Below the pieces are notes generated by a model. That model saw only the letters and a program-made list of their open reading frames with translations. It searched no databases and was not told where the DNA came from. Source: Acidiphilium iwatense (lineage in GTDB: Bacteria; Pseudomonadota; Alphaproteobacteria; Acetobacterales; Acetobacteraceae). Taken from it: DNA of 64,000 nt. The stretch covers positions 1 to 64,000 of the forward strand of contig NZ_JAKGBZ010000007.1 in NCBI RefSeq assembly GCF_021556475.1, read 5' to 3'. How positions within the stretch are numbered: position 1 is the first letter of the stretch; every line of letters starts with the position of its first letter. Below are positions 44,865 through 53,701 of this stretch, piece by piece. The translations under genes were made by a program, and so were the position numbers.

Positions 44865-45545
44865 TCAGCCCACCAGCCGGCGGAGGTGCAGCGTGCTCGT
44901 GCTGCCGACCTGCCCCATCAGATAGCGCACCAGAACGCCGAAACAGACCACTACGATCAGCAGGTCGAACAGGATGACGAGTTCGAGCAGCATGGGCATT
45001 CCGGGAACCAGGATCTGGGTGCCGAGAAAAATCCCGTTCTCGAGCACCAGCAGCCCAAGCACCTGGCTGACCGCCTCGTGGCGCGCCGCTAACATCAGGT
45101 AGCCGATCAGCTTCATCGACAGCATCACGGTCAGTGCGAGAATGACGACCTTGCTGGACAGGTCGAGCGATGTACCGATGTGTTCGGCGACTGCAAGCGC
45201 GAAGACGACCGAAATCGCTCCGATGACGAGACTCGAACTCGGTTGCAGGACCGGGACGATTTCGCGCTCCACATTCATCCGCCGCACGATGCGCAGCAGC
45301 AGGTAGGGCAGCAGCAGGCCGCGGAACAAGGCGGTCAGGATCGCGATGACGTAAAGTTCGGGATAGCGATCGATATAGCCGACGGAGGCGGACAGAATCG
45401 CGATCAGCCAGGATTGCGCGGCGAACGCCATCAGGTAATGTCGCATCCAGCGCGAACCGAGCATGACGAAGGCAAGCAGCAGGCTGGCGATCGCGATCAG
45501 GCTGAAGATCGAGGCGACGACCGGGCTCGCGTGAAATGCGGTCAT
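44865..45545 (-). CDS. Hydrogenase-4 component E-like membrane subunit (HyfE/NuoK-type)
   Basis: 226-residue membrane protein with six or seven helices, like HyfE whose C-terminal half matches NuoK. VSQVLGLLVLENGIFLGTQI carries the conserved glutamate, and RGLLLPYLLLRIVRR and SMKLIGYLMLAARHE are HyfE-like. The gene starts four bases after the hyfC-like stop and ends directly against hyfF. It helps connect the antiporter modules to the redox part. Confidence 0.88.
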   Translation of the reverse strand: MTAFHASPVVASIFSLIAIASLLLAFVMLGSRWMRHYLMAFAAQSWLIAILSASVGYIDRYPELYVIAILTALFRGLLLPYLLLRIVRRMNVEREIVPVLQPSSSLVIGAISVVFALAVAEHIGTSLDLSSKVVILALTVMLSMKLIGYLMLAARHEAVSQVLGLLVLENGIFLGTQILVPGMPMLLELVILFDLLIVVVCFGVLVRYLMGQVGSTSTLHLRRLVG

Positions 45546-45549
45546 CGGA

Positions 45550-46497
45550 TCAGCCGATCTGCGTGCTGATGATCGCCAGCACCGCGAGCAGGAACGACGC
45601 CGCCAGCGGTTCCTGATAGCGGTAGAATCGCAGGCGCGACTGGATCGTATCCACCACCACGATCGCGCCGGCGACCAGAACGAATTTTACGATTACCGCA
45701 ATGCCGGCGCCGATCACCCCGACCGCGAGCCCCCTGGAGGACATGAACCACGGCAGGGCCAGAACGTTGCAGAAAATGGTATAGAGGACGAACTGCTTCA
45801 TCATCGACGCCCATTTCAGAAGTCCGTAAAGCGGGCCGGAATATTCCAGAATCCGCGCTTCCTCGATCATGTAGACTTCGATATGGGTGCTCGAATGGAT
45901 CGGCAGCTTGTCGGTTTCCACCGTAAGCAGAATGAAGAAAGCGGCGACCAGGAACAGATGGGCGGGACCGAGATAGACCGCGGGCTTCGCGACCAGCAGA
46001 TGATTGACCACGAAGGGCAGCATCGAGCGGGCGAACAGCGTTATCCCGACAAACACGAGGATCAGGGTCGGCTCGGCGAGGATCGAAATGATCGCGGAAC
46101 GGCTCGACCCGATGCCGCCATAGGCGCTGCCGGAATCGAGGCCGGCGAGCGTTATCATGAACGAACCGAGCGTCAGGATCAGGCCGCCGCCGAGAATATC
46201 GCCCATGTTCGACAGCGGCAGCGGGAAATTGGTCAGCACCGGAATCAGCATCGGCACCGTCATCATGCAGACGAACGCGACGACGGGCGCGATCCAGAAC
46301 AGCCAGGATGCCGTTTCGGGCACGACGATCTGCTTATGGAACAGTTTCCACAGATCGCGATAGGGCTGAAAAATGCCCGGCCCCCGGCCGCGCTGCACGC
46401 GCTCCTCGAACTGGACGATGCAGCCCTGGATGAGGGGAGCCGCGCCGATGGTGAACCCGACCTGAGCGATCTGGAGAACGACATCGCGCACGGTCAT
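45550..46497 (-). CDS. NuoH/HyfC-like membrane anchor subunit
   Basis: 315-residue NuoH-type subunit with eight or more transmembrane helices. The cytoplasmic loop GRGPGIFQPYRDLWKLFHKQ is diagnostic of HyfC/HycD, and LPIHSSTHIEVYMIEEARIL holds the conserved glutamates near the quinone-side cavity. Start ATG 46497 (TVRDVVLQIAQVGF) is preferred; ATGs at 46515 and 46533 are in frame. First gene of the operon. Confidence 0.9.
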   Translation of the reverse strand: MTVRDVVLQIAQVGFTIGAAPLIQGCIVQFEERVQRGRGPGIFQPYRDLWKLFHKQIVVPETASWLFWIAPVVAFVCMMTVPMLIPVLTNFPLPLSNMGDILGGGLILTLGSFMITLAGLDSGSAYGGIGSSRSAIISILAEPTLILVFVGITLFARSMLPFVVNHLLVAKPAVYLGPAHLFLVAAFFILLTVETDKLPIHSSTHIEVYMIEEARILEYSGPLYGLLKWASMMKQFVLYTIFCNVLALPWFMSSRGLAVGVIGAGIAVIVKFVLVAGAIVVVDTIQSRLRFYRYQEPLAASFLLAVLAIISTQIG

Positions 46498-46533
46498 CGG
46501 CAGTGTGTTCCACATCGGGCGCGGGTCGCACAC

Positions 46534-47164
46534 ACAGCCACCCTCGTGAACAATCGTCGTTCAGACACCTGTTCGCCTCCGCAAATACGGACCTGAACAG
46601 GAGTCATCAGCCCCAAGGGCGGTTTTACGGCGAACCCCATCGCCTAAGCGGTATCGTGGTATCGAGATCGGCGCGTGTCAATCACTTTCAGTCAGAGCAC
46701 ACCTTTGCCTCCGCGTACCGGGCCCCGCCAACATCGGGGCGCGGACACTGGGGTTACACTGCCTTTGACCGCACTGCCCTGATATCGGCGGACCAGTTCG
46801 CCGCCCCCGCGATCCTGCGCCTCTTGGCGCTGGTGAGCATGGTGATGCTTGCGTCGCGACCCGCAAATCGGGGCTTGCGTGGCTCGGCTATTCCCTGGGC
46901 CTGTACCGGCCGGCGGGAGAGACGGAGGTGTCCGCGTCGGCGGCCCGATGCCGTGTGACGGGTGAGATCCCGGTTTGGTCTCGCGCGCAAAGCTGACGGC
47001 GCGCGCGGCGTTGTTTCGGTCGGTAAGCGTTTCTGTCGGAGTGGCCGGTGCCAGGGTAGCGCTGCGCACCGCAACCTCATCTGCACCTGCGCGCCACTCT
47101 CGGACTACGCGGAGGCGGCGGAGTGAGGGTAGCAATGGCACGCTTCAAGATAAGATCGGATGAT
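46534..47164. other. 630-base spacer without a recognisable gene
   Basis: Upstream region of the redox operon; its promoter should lie near 46540-46650. Open frames on both strands (to 151 codons) have no recognisable motif, no good start sites and differ in composition from real genes nearby. It may hold decayed mobile DNA, given the integrase fragment to the right, but I cannot identify any. Confidence 0.5.
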
Positions 47165-47206
47165 TAGAGCATTTTCCGTTCGCTTTGGCTCACGGATAAA
47201 GCTCTA
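47165..47206. repeat. TAGAGC...GCTCTA hairpin repeat
   Basis: Outer arms TAGAGC (47165-47170) and GCTCTA (47201-47206) with inner TCCGT (47175-47179) and ACGGA (47192-47196). It resembles the two hairpins at 59400-59503 in its TAGAGC ends, so probably a dispersed family. Confidence 0.5.
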
Positions 47207-47211
47207 CCTGA

Positions 47212-47391
47212 TTACGCATTTTTCTCCGCGAGTTTGAGCAAGGCATATGGCATTGGCGGGGTGTGAACTGCGGCGTATCCGAGGGACGCAACCACGTGGC
47301 TCCGGCCTATCGCCCGCGCGATATCAACCGGCAGCCGCGCCCGAAAATAATACCGGTTTCGCCGCTTCTCGACGAACGAACACAACGCCAT
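47212..47391 (-). pseudogene. Tyrosine-recombinase/integrase N-terminal fragment
   Basis: 59 codons starting ALCSFVEKRRNRYYFRARLP then VDIARAIGRSHVVASLG, the pattern of the DUF6538-type N terminus of phage/island integrases (short beta strands that read the att arm sites). After about residue 38 similarity ends and the frame stops; no catalytic domain is present. It reads away from tRNA-Arg, whose 3' end is 88 bases away, the normal arrangement for an integrase at attL. Probably the remnant of an island integrase. Confidence 0.65.
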
Positions 47392-47478
47392 CCTGGATTC
47401 CCATGTGTGGCACAAGCGTGTGTCGCATCAGCGGGACGGCACAAAATAAATCGTTGTTTTTCAACAGGTTAAAGGCGA

Positions 47479-47555
47479 TGGCGTCCCCGGCGGGATTCGA
47501 ACCCACGGCCCCAGGATTAGGAATCCTGTGCTCTATCCTGCTGAGCTACGGAGAC
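47479..47555 (-). tRNA. tRNA-Arg (anticodon CCT)
   Basis: 77-base cloverleaf with encoded CCA on the minus strand. Acceptor GTCTCCG pairs with CGGGGAC, D arm AGCTCAGCAGGATAGAGC, anticodon loop TTCCTAA with CCT, T arm GTGGGTTCGAATCCCGC. Its 3' end faces the integrase fragment, so it is a likely integration site. Confidence 0.96.
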
Positions 47556-47588
47556 GTGCCCGTTGTATAGCCGGTCGCGGTTCGCCCG

Positions 47589-48305
47589 TCACGCCGCCTG
47601 CGGGCCGGCCTCCTGGTTCAGCCGGTATCCGCCGCCCTCGGTGATCAGCAGCCGCGCCTGGGCCGGTTCGGGTTCGATTTTCTGGCGCAGCCGATAGACA
47701 TGGGTTTCCAGCGTATGCGTCGTCACCGCCGCGTTGTAGCCCCATACCTCGTTCAGCAGCACCTGCCGGCCGACCGATTTGCCGCCGGCGCGATAGAGGT
47801 ATTTCAGAATCGCCGCCTCCTTGTCGGTCAGGCGGATGCGCTTGTTCTTGACCGGTTCGTGCAGCAGCTTCACCGCCGGGCGGAAGGTGTACGGGCCGAT
47901 CTGGAACACCGCATCCTCGCTATTCTCGAAATTGCGCAGATGCGCGCGCAGCCGCGCCATCAATTCGGCGAGCCGGAACGGCTTGGCGATATAGTCGGTG
48001 GCCCCGGAATCGAGCCCGCGCACCACATCCTGCTCCTCGGCCGAGCCGGTGAGCATGATGACCGGGATCTTTACTCCCTGCTGGCGCAGCCGGGCGCAGA
48101 AATTCCGTCCGTCGCCGTCCGGCAGGCCGACATCGAGAATGATCGCATCGAAACGCTGGTCGGGTTTCGCGAGCATCGCTTCGGCCTCGGCGATCGAGCC
48201 GGCTTCGGCGGGGGTGAATTCCGCGTCGGCCAGCAACTGCTCGGTCAGGGTGCCGCGCAGAGCGGGGTCGTCGTCGACAATCAGGATCGGATGGTGGGCC
48301 GTCAT
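47589..48305 (-). CDS. OmpR/PhoB-family response regulator
   Basis: 238-residue two-component regulator. Receiver domain: ILIVDDDPALRGTLTEQLL with the acidic pair, phosphoacceptor Asp in DAIILDVGLPDGDGRNF, Thr in VIMLTGSAEEQDVV, Lys in YIAKPFRLAELMARLR. Winged-helix DNA-binding domain: IRLTDKEAAILKYLYRAGG and NAAVTTHTLETHVYRLRQKI. No histidine kinase gene is adjacent, so its partner and targets are unknown. Divergent from ribA across 243 bases that hold both promoters. Confidence 0.92.
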   Translation of the reverse strand: MTAHHPILIVDDDPALRGTLTEQLLADAEFTPAEAGSIAEAEAMLAKPDQRFDAIILDVGLPDGDGRNFCARLRQQGVKIPVIMLTGSAEEQDVVRGLDSGATDYIAKPFRLAELMARLRAHLRNFENSEDAVFQIGPYTFRPAVKLLHEPVKNKRIRLTDKEAAILKYLYRAGGKSVGRQVLLNEVWGYNAAVTTHTLETHVYRLRQKIEPEPAQARLLITEGGGYRLNQEAGPQAA

Positions 48306-48548
48306 GGTGCTATTCCCCTCGAACGCTCGATCTCCGGCAGCGCGGCATCAAGGCCGCGACGCCTGCATGGGCCATTATAGGCCAATTATGGCGATTCTCT
48401 CGCCACGGCCGATATTTTCGCTCCCGGATCGCTCACATGAGCGTTATGCGTCGTTGCGCTGCGGGCGAACCGGACTCCGCTCTGGCCGAACCAGTCGGCC
48501 CGATCCATATTAGCGTTCTGGATATAAGATTGAGATGACTGGATTGCC

Positions 48549-49691
48549 ATGATTTCCGCAACGCCCGCCGTGTCCGGCCGCGGTCCCGACGCATCGGCGC
48601 CGATCGGCGCGCCGCGGACGCGCGCGGTGCATCGCGCGGTGGCCGACGCGCGGCGCGGGGTTCCCGTGGTGCTGGCCGGACAGCACCCGCTGATCGTCGC
48701 ACCCGCCGAAACTGTGGGGGCCGAAGGGCTGCATCTGATCGACCGTCTCGCGGCCGGGCCCGCGTCGCTGCTGCTGGCGCCCGCGCGCGCCGCCGCCGTG
48801 CTGCGCCGACCCTTGGCGGAAACCGCTCCGGCGGTCGCCCTCGCGCTCGCCCGCCCGCTGATCGACGCCGCGACCCTGCGGCGCGTCGCCGACCCGACAC
48901 TCGAGCAGATCATGCCCAGTTTTGCCCTGACATCGGTTCCCGACCAGGCCGAGGCGGCGCTCGCGCTGGGCAAGCTGGCGCGGCTGCTGCCGGCAATGGT
49001 CGTGGCCCCGGTGCGGCCGGGCTGGGCGTCGCTGCCGCTGGGTGCCGGGTTGCTCGCCGTGCCGGCGGCCGATCTGCTCGCCTACCCCACCAATCTAGCG
49101 GCAACGCTCAACCGGGTGGCCGAGGTGGAAATTCCGCTGGAGGATGCGCCGGATGCGCGGCTGATCGCCTTCCGCGCGCTCGACCAGGGAATCGAGCACA
49201 TGGCCATATTGGTGGGCGCTCCCGCCGCCAAGGCGGCGCCGCTGGTGCGCATCCATTCGGAATGCTTCACTGGCGATCTGCTTGGCTCGCTGCGCTGCGA
49301 TTGCGGACCGCAATTGAAGGGCGCGATCCGCCGCATGGCCGAGGAAGGAGCCGGCGTCGTGCTCTATCTGGCGCAGGAGGGGCGTGGCATCGGCCTGATC
49401 AACAAGCTGCGCGCCTATACGTTGCAGGATCGCGGGCTCGACACGGTGGACGCCAATCGCGCGCTCGGCTGGCAGGCCGACGAACGCAATTTCCACATTG
49501 CGGCGGCGATGCTCGATGCGATCGGCCTCAAGCGCATTCGCCTGCTGACCAACAACCCCGAGAAAATGGCGGGGCTCGCCGCCTGCGGGGTCGATGTCGC
49601 CGAGCGGGTGCCGCATGTCTTCGCGCCGAACGGCGTGAACGACGCTTATCTGGACACCAAGGCGCGCCGCTTCGGGCATCTGCTTGACTGA
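48549..49691 (+). CDS. ribA: GTP cyclohydrolase II with N-terminal extension
   Basis: 380-residue protein; the C-terminal 200 residues are GTP cyclohydrolase II, opening GTP for riboflavin synthesis. Zinc cysteines are in HSECFTGDLLGSLRCDCGPQ, followed by LYLAQEGRGIGLINKLRAYT and the catalytic region VDANRALGWQADERNF. The N-terminal 180 residues resemble the degenerate DHBP-synthase-like part of alphaproteobacterial RibA; I see no clear RibB active site. No FMN riboswitch is visible upstream. Confidence 0.92.
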   Translation: MISATPAVSGRGPDASAPIGAPRTRAVHRAVADARRGVPVVLAGQHPLIVAPAETVGAEGLHLIDRLAAGPASLLLAPARAAAVLRRPLAETAPAVALALARPLIDAATLRRVADPTLEQIMPSFALTSVPDQAEAALALGKLARLLPAMVVAPVRPGWASLPLGAGLLAVPAADLLAYPTNLAATLNRVAEVEIPLEDAPDARLIAFRALDQGIEHMAILVGAPAAKAAPLVRIHSECFTGDLLGSLRCDCGPQLKGAIRRMAEEGAGVVLYLAQEGRGIGLINKLRAYTLQDRGLDTVDANRALGWQADERNFHIAAAMLDAIGLKRIRLLTNNPEKMAGLAACGVDVAERVPHVFAPNGVNDAYLDTKARRFGHLLD

Positions 49692-49701
49692 CCGGCGCGC
49701 C

Positions 49702-50190
49702 ATGACCGCTCGCGTCGCGGGCGACGGGTTTCTGCGCCTGGGCGGCCGGCAATGGCGCGTTTCGATCGGCGAGCGGGGCATCGTGGCTCGCAAGGAGGAA
49801 GGCGATTGCGGCACGCCGTGCGGGGTTTTGCCGCTGCGCCGGGTTTTGTTCCGCGCCGACCGGCTTGCCGCGCCGCGCTGCGCGGTTCCGATCGAGCCGA
49901 TCGCGCGTGACGATGGCTGGTGCGACGATCCCGCCCACCCCGACTATAATCGGATGATCCGCCTGCCGCATCCGGCGCACCACGAGGAATTATGGCGCGC
50001 GGACGGGCTGTATGACGTGATCGGCGTGCTCGGCTGGAACGATGCGCCGCCGATTCGGGGCGCCGGCTCAGCGATTTTCCTGCATGTCGCGCGCGCGGAT
50101 TACGCGCCGACCGCGGGCTGCGTCGCGCTCGCTCTGCCGGATCTGCTGGAAGCGCTTGCCGCCGGCCTTACCGCGATCGAGACCGGGTGA
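49702..50190 (+). CDS. L,D-transpeptidase-like (YkuD/ErfK) protein
   Basis: 162-residue protein with the YkuD catalytic pattern: AIFLHVARADYAPTAGCVAL gives the conserved His and the Cys in TAGC. EEGDCGTPCGVLPLRRVLFR is the usual substrate-side loop of the family. No signal peptide is evident, unusual for a peptidoglycan enzyme; the small COG3786-type group also lacks one. Start ATG 49702; a TTG at 49684 overlapping ribA is possible. Confidence 0.85.
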   Translation: MTARVAGDGFLRLGGRQWRVSIGERGIVARKEEGDCGTPCGVLPLRRVLFRADRLAAPRCAVPIEPIARDDGWCDDPAHPDYNRMIRLPHPAHHEELWRADGLYDVIGVLGWNDAPPIRGAGSAIFLHVARADYAPTAGCVALALPDLLEALAAGLTAIETG

Positions 50191-50217
50191 GGCCGAGGAC
50201 GAGATCGAGGGCCGACG

Positions 50218-50532
50218 TTACCGGCCATCGAGCGGGATGTTGATCCCGAACGCCAGGCTGGGCGGCCCGTAATAGGCCGGCGGCGGTGCGTAGTACACTG
50301 GCGGCGGGGGCGGCGCGTAATAGACCGGGGGCGGTGCGTAATAGCCGCCGCGCCAGCCCCAGCCGTTGTCATCGTCCCGGTGCCAGCGATGGTGCCAGCC
50401 GCCGCGGCCGTGCCAGCCGTCATGAGCCCAAGGCGGGTCCGCGAAGGCGGCGCTGCTGGTCGCCGCAAGACCGATCGCCGCGAGCGCCGCCGCCAGAACG
50501 AATTTCGGTGCCCGATTGCGTTTGCGATTCAT
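50218..50532 (-). CDS. Exported His/Trp/Tyr/Pro-rich small protein
   Basis: 104-residue protein with a signal peptide (VLAAALAAIGLAATSSAAFA). The mature part is low-complexity: WAHDGWHGRGGWHHRWHRDD followed by four repeats of YYAPPP type. Similar Tyr/Pro-rich exported proteins are common in alphaproteobacteria and have unknown function; surface or metal-binding roles are only guesses. It is convergent with the transpeptidase-like gene with 27 bases between them. Confidence 0.75.
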   Translation of the reverse strand: MNRKRNRAPKFVLAAALAAIGLAATSSAAFADPPWAHDGWHGRGGWHHRWHRDDDNGWGWRGGYYAPPPVYYAPPPPPVYYAPPPAYYGPPSLAFGINIPLDGR

Positions 50533-50749
50533 GGTCGATAACTCCTACTAAAGCTTTCGTGATATGGACACGGCATCGTGGCGCGGGAGGGGCGGCAATT
50601 CGGGCAAAATATGGCTTACCAAGTTTTCATTCATGCGCTGACCGATTGGATGGGTTTGTGATCGGGGCTTGCGGAACCCCAGCGCTGGTGGGCATTCTGC
50701 CGTCATCAATGATCGTGATCGGTTCCGGTGCCATGAAGCGGCCTGTCCC

Positions 50750-51070
50750 ATGAAGCGGCGCATCCGGGCGGCCGTCCTGCCGCTCCTGCTGCTCGCCGTG
50801 ACCTTGTATTTCGTGTTCAACGCGATCAACGGCTCGCGCGGCATCGAAGCGCAGCGCCGTAACCGGGACGTACTCGTCCAGGACCAGGCCACGCTGATAT
50901 CGGTCGCGGCCAGGCGCGACCGCTGGGAGGCGCGGGTCGATGCGCTGCGTCATCACGCCATCGCGGGGGATATGCTGGATCAGCAGGCGCGCTCGGTGCT
51001 CGATCTCGCCGATCCCGGCGATCTCGCCGTGCCGCTCAAGTCGCCGCCCGCCGGCAAGGCCGCGCAATAA
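50750..51070 (+). CDS. FtsB/DivIC-type septum formation initiator
   Basis: 106-residue single-pass protein: short cytoplasmic N terminus (KRRIRAAVLP), one transmembrane helix (VLPLLLLAVTLYFVFNAING), then a coiled coil with R-rich register and DMLDQQARSVLDLADPGDL, typical of DivIC/FtsB proteins located just before the pyruvate dehydrogenase genes in alphaproteobacteria. It would act in the divisome with FtsL and FtsQ. Start ATG 50750 is preferred over the frame beginning at 50669, which lacks homology. Confidence 0.85.
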   Translation: MKRRIRAAVLPLLLLAVTLYFVFNAINGSRGIEAQRRNRDVLVQDQATLISVAARRDRWEARVDALRHHAIAGDMLDQQARSVLDLADPGDLAVPLKSPPAGKAAQ

Positions 51071-51151
51071 GCGTCATCCCGCGCACGGCTTGATTGCGTT
51101 TTCGGCATTCGCAGCAGGCGGTTTCGGCAATCCCGAATTCATGAACAGGGT

Positions 51152-51172
51152 GTTAACCATAAATCGGTTAAC
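51152..51172. promoter_or_regulatory. GTTAACC-N7-GGTTAAC inverted repeat upstream of pdhA
   Basis: Perfect 7-base arms (51152-51158 and 51166-51172), 103 bases before the pdhA start. One half contains TTAACCAT, a CtrA half-site. Possible operator of the pdh operon. Confidence 0.4.
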
Positions 51173-51274
51173 ATCGATATTGCGTTGCACAATCAATGTT
51201 TTTTCCATGACACGCTTGCCATTCAAGCCGGTTCCGGCGATCTAGCCCTGAAGCCGACAGCGATGGAGGGGGAT

Positions 51275-52318
51275 ATGGCGGCACGCCAGACGAAATCGAC
51301 GACCAAGGCGAAGGCTTCTGCCGCGCCGCGCAAGCGGGCGAGCAAGCAGGCCCCTTCGATGGACCGCGACGAATTGCTCGCCGCCTACGAGAAAATGCTG
51401 CTGATCCGCCGTTTCGAGGAAAAGGCCGGCCAGCTTTACGGCATGGGGCTGATCGGCGGGTTCTGCCATCTCTATATCGGCCAGGAAGCGGTGGTGACCG
51501 GGATGCAGCACGCCCTTGAGCCGGGCGATCAGGTCATCACCTCCTATCGCGACCATGGCCACATGATCGCCTGCGAGATGGACCCGAAGGGCGTGATGGC
51601 GGAACTGACCGGGCGTTCTGGCGGTTATTCGCACGGCAAGGGCGGCTCGATGCATATGTTCAGCAAGGAAAAAGGCTTCTATGGCGGCCACGGCATCGTC
51701 GGCGCGCAGGTGAGCCTCGGCACCGGGCTCGCCTTCGCCAATCGCTATCGCGGCAACGACCGGGCCTGCCTGACTTATTTCGGCGAGGGCGCGTCGAACC
51801 AGGGCCAGGTGTTCGAGAGCTTCAACCTTGCCGCGCTGATGAAACTGCCGGTGATCTACATCATCGAGAACAACCGCTACGGCATGGGCACCAGCGTCGA
51901 GCGCGCCTCCGCCTCGCACGATCTCAGCAGAAACGGCGCGCCTTGGGGGATTCCGGGGATGCAGGTGGACGGAATGGACGTGATGGCGGTGAAAGCGGCG
52001 GGGGTGGAGGCGGTGGCGCATTGCCGCGCCGGCAAGGGGCCGTTCCTGCTGGAAATGAAGACCTATCGCTATCGCGGCCACTCGATGTCCGATCCGGCGA
52101 AATACCGTACCCGCGAGGAGGTGCAGAAAATGCGCGCCGAGCACGACTGCATCGACCTCGCCCGCAAGGAACTCGAAGCCCAGGGCGTGCCGGAGGACCG
52201 GCTGAAGGCGATCGACGACGACGTCAAACGGCGCATTCAGGAGGCGGCGGATTTCGCACAGGAAAGCCCCGAGCCGGACGAGGCCGAACTTTGGACCGAT
52301 ATTCTGGTGGAGGGCTGA
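51275..52318 (+). CDS. pdhA: Pyruvate dehydrogenase E1 component, alpha subunit
   Basis: 347-residue ThDP enzyme subunit that decarboxylates pyruvate. After a basic Ala/Lys-rich leader comes ERDELLAAYEKMLLIRRFEE-like sequence (MDRDELLAAYEKMLLIRRFE), then GLIGGFCHLYIGQEAVVTGM and the ThDP motif GDG...N seen as YFGEGASNQGQVFESFNLAA with IENNRYGMGTSVERAS. Phosphorylation-loop-like YRYRGHSMSDPAKYRTREEV follows. ATG 51275 has a GGAGGGGG site. First gene of a tight operon. Confidence 0.95.
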   Translation: MAARQTKSTTKAKASAAPRKRASKQAPSMDRDELLAAYEKMLLIRRFEEKAGQLYGMGLIGGFCHLYIGQEAVVTGMQHALEPGDQVITSYRDHGHMIACEMDPKGVMAELTGRSGGYSHGKGGSMHMFSKEKGFYGGHGIVGAQVSLGTGLAFANRYRGNDRACLTYFGEGASNQGQVFESFNLAALMKLPVIYIIENNRYGMGTSVERASASHDLSRNGAPWGIPGMQVDGMDVMAVKAAGVEAVAHCRAGKGPFLLEMKTYRYRGHSMSDPAKYRTREEVQKMRAEHDCIDLARKELEAQGVPEDRLKAIDDDVKRRIQEAADFAQESPEPDEAELWTDILVEG

Positions 52319-52321
52319 TTC

Positions 52322-53689
52322 ATGGCAACCGAAGTTCTGATGCCGGCCCTGTCCCCCACCATGACCGAGGGCACGCTCGCCAAATGGCTGAAAAAAGTCG
52401 GCGATTCGGTGAAATCGGGCGACGTTCTCGCCGAAATCGAGACCGACAAGGCGACCATGGAGGTCGAGGCGGTCGATGAGGGCGAGATTCTGAAAATCCT
52501 GGTCGAGGAAGGCACCGAAGGGGTCGCGGTGAATACGCCGATCGCGGTGCTCGGCGAGCATGGCGAAGAGTCGCCGGGCGCCAATCGCCAGGCGTCGGAC
52601 AAAGCCGCCGGCGGTCAGGCCGCGGAGGAACCGGCAGCCGCCAAAGCCCCGCCGAAGCCCGAGCCGGAGCCCAGATCCGCACCCGCGCCGGAGCCGGAGC
52701 AGGATTGGGGCAAGACCGAGGAGATCACCGTCCGCGAGGCGTTGCGCGACGCGATGCTCGCCGAGATGCGCCACGACGACAAGGTGTTCCTGATGGGCGA
52801 GGAGGTCGCGCAATACCAGGGCGCCTACAAGATCAGCCAGGGTCTGCTTGAAGAATTCGGCGACCGGCGGGTGATCGACATGCCGATCACCGAGCACGGC
52901 TTCACCGGCATGGCGGTGGGGGCGGCGATGTCCGGCCTGAAGCCGATCGTCGAGTTCATGACCTTCAATTTCGCGATGCAGGCAATCGACCAGATCGTTA
53001 ATTCCGCGGCGAAAACCCTCTATATGTCCGGGGGCCAGATGGGCTGCCCGATCGTGTTTCGTGGCCCGAACGGGGCGGCGGCGCGGGTCGCCGCGCAGCA
53101 CAGCCAATGCTATGCCTCGTGGTATGCGCATTGCCCCGGCCTGAAGGTCATCGCCCCCTGGTCCGCCGCCGATGCGAAGGGCTTGCTGCGCGCCGCGATC
53201 CGCGATCCCAACCCGGTGATCTTCCTCGAAAACGAAATTCTATACGGCCACAAGCATCCGTGCCCGGTCGATGAGGATTTCATCCTGCCGATCGGCAAGG
53301 CCAGGATCGAGCGCCCAGGCGAGGATGTCACCATCGTCGCCTTCTCGATCATGGTCGATGTCGCGCTGAACGCCGCCGAGGCGCTGGACCGGCAAGGCAT
53401 TTCCGCCGAGGTGATCAATCTGCGCACGATTCGTCCCCTCGATATCGACACCATCGTCGCCAGCGTGAAAAAGACCAACCGGATCGTCAGCGTCGAGGAA
53501 GGCTGGCCGTTCGCCGGCATCGGCGCGGAAATCGCCATGCAGATCACCGAGCACGCCTTCGACTGGCTGGACGCGCCGCCGACCCGCGTGGCTGGGCTCG
53601 ACGTGCCGATGCCCTATGCGGCCAATCTGGAAAAACTCGCCCTCCCTCAGCCGAACTGGGTGGTGGACGCGGTAAAAAAACTGTTCTGA
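52322..53689 (+). CDS. pdhB: Pyruvate dehydrogenase E1 beta subunit with N-terminal lipoyl domain
   Basis: 455-residue protein. Residues 1-80 are a lipoyl domain with the lipoylated Lys in [16 protein letters not shown], then an Ala/Pro/Glu linker, then E1-beta starting [15 protein letters not shown] and including [20 protein letters not shown] and [19 protein letters not shown]. An E1-beta with its own lipoyl domain is typical of alphaproteobacteria. The lipoyl domain is very similar to that of pdhC next door. It begins three bases after pdhA. Confidence 0.95.
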   Translation: MATEVLMPALSPTMTEGTLAKWLKKVGDSVKSGDVLAEIETDKATMEVEAVDEGEILKILVEEGTEGVAVNTPIAVLGEHGEESPGANRQASDKAAGGQAAEEPAAAKAPPKPEPEPRSAPAPEPEQDWGKTEEITVREALRDAMLAEMRHDDKVFLMGEEVAQYQGAYKISQGLLEEFGDRRVIDMPITEHGFTGMAVGAAMSGLKPIVEFMTFNFAMQAIDQIVNSAAKTLYMSGGQMGCPIVFRGPNGAAARVAAQHSQCYASWYAHCPGLKVIAPWSAADAKGLLRAAIRDPNPVIFLENEILYGHKHPCPVDEDFILPIGKARIERPGEDVTIVAFSIMVDVALNAAEALDRQGISAEVINLRTIRPLDIDTIVASVKKTNRIVSVEEGWPFAGIGAEIAMQITEHAFDWLDAPPTRVAGLDVPMPYAANLEKLALPQPNWVVDAVKKLF

Positions 53690-53701
53690 GGGAGCAAAAG
53701 C

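Noticed and set aside
41115-46497. Active [NiFe] hydrogenase-4 / formate hydrogenlyase
   Set aside because: The large subunit lacks the NiFe cysteines and no maturation (hyp) or formate dehydrogenase genes are present.
46503-46958. 151-codon plus frame before the redox operon
   Set aside because: No motif, overlaps the operon's first codons in antisense, and composition is irregular; no gene can be supported.
48306-48548. FMN riboswitch upstream of ribA
   Set aside because: No conserved FMN-box segments are visible.
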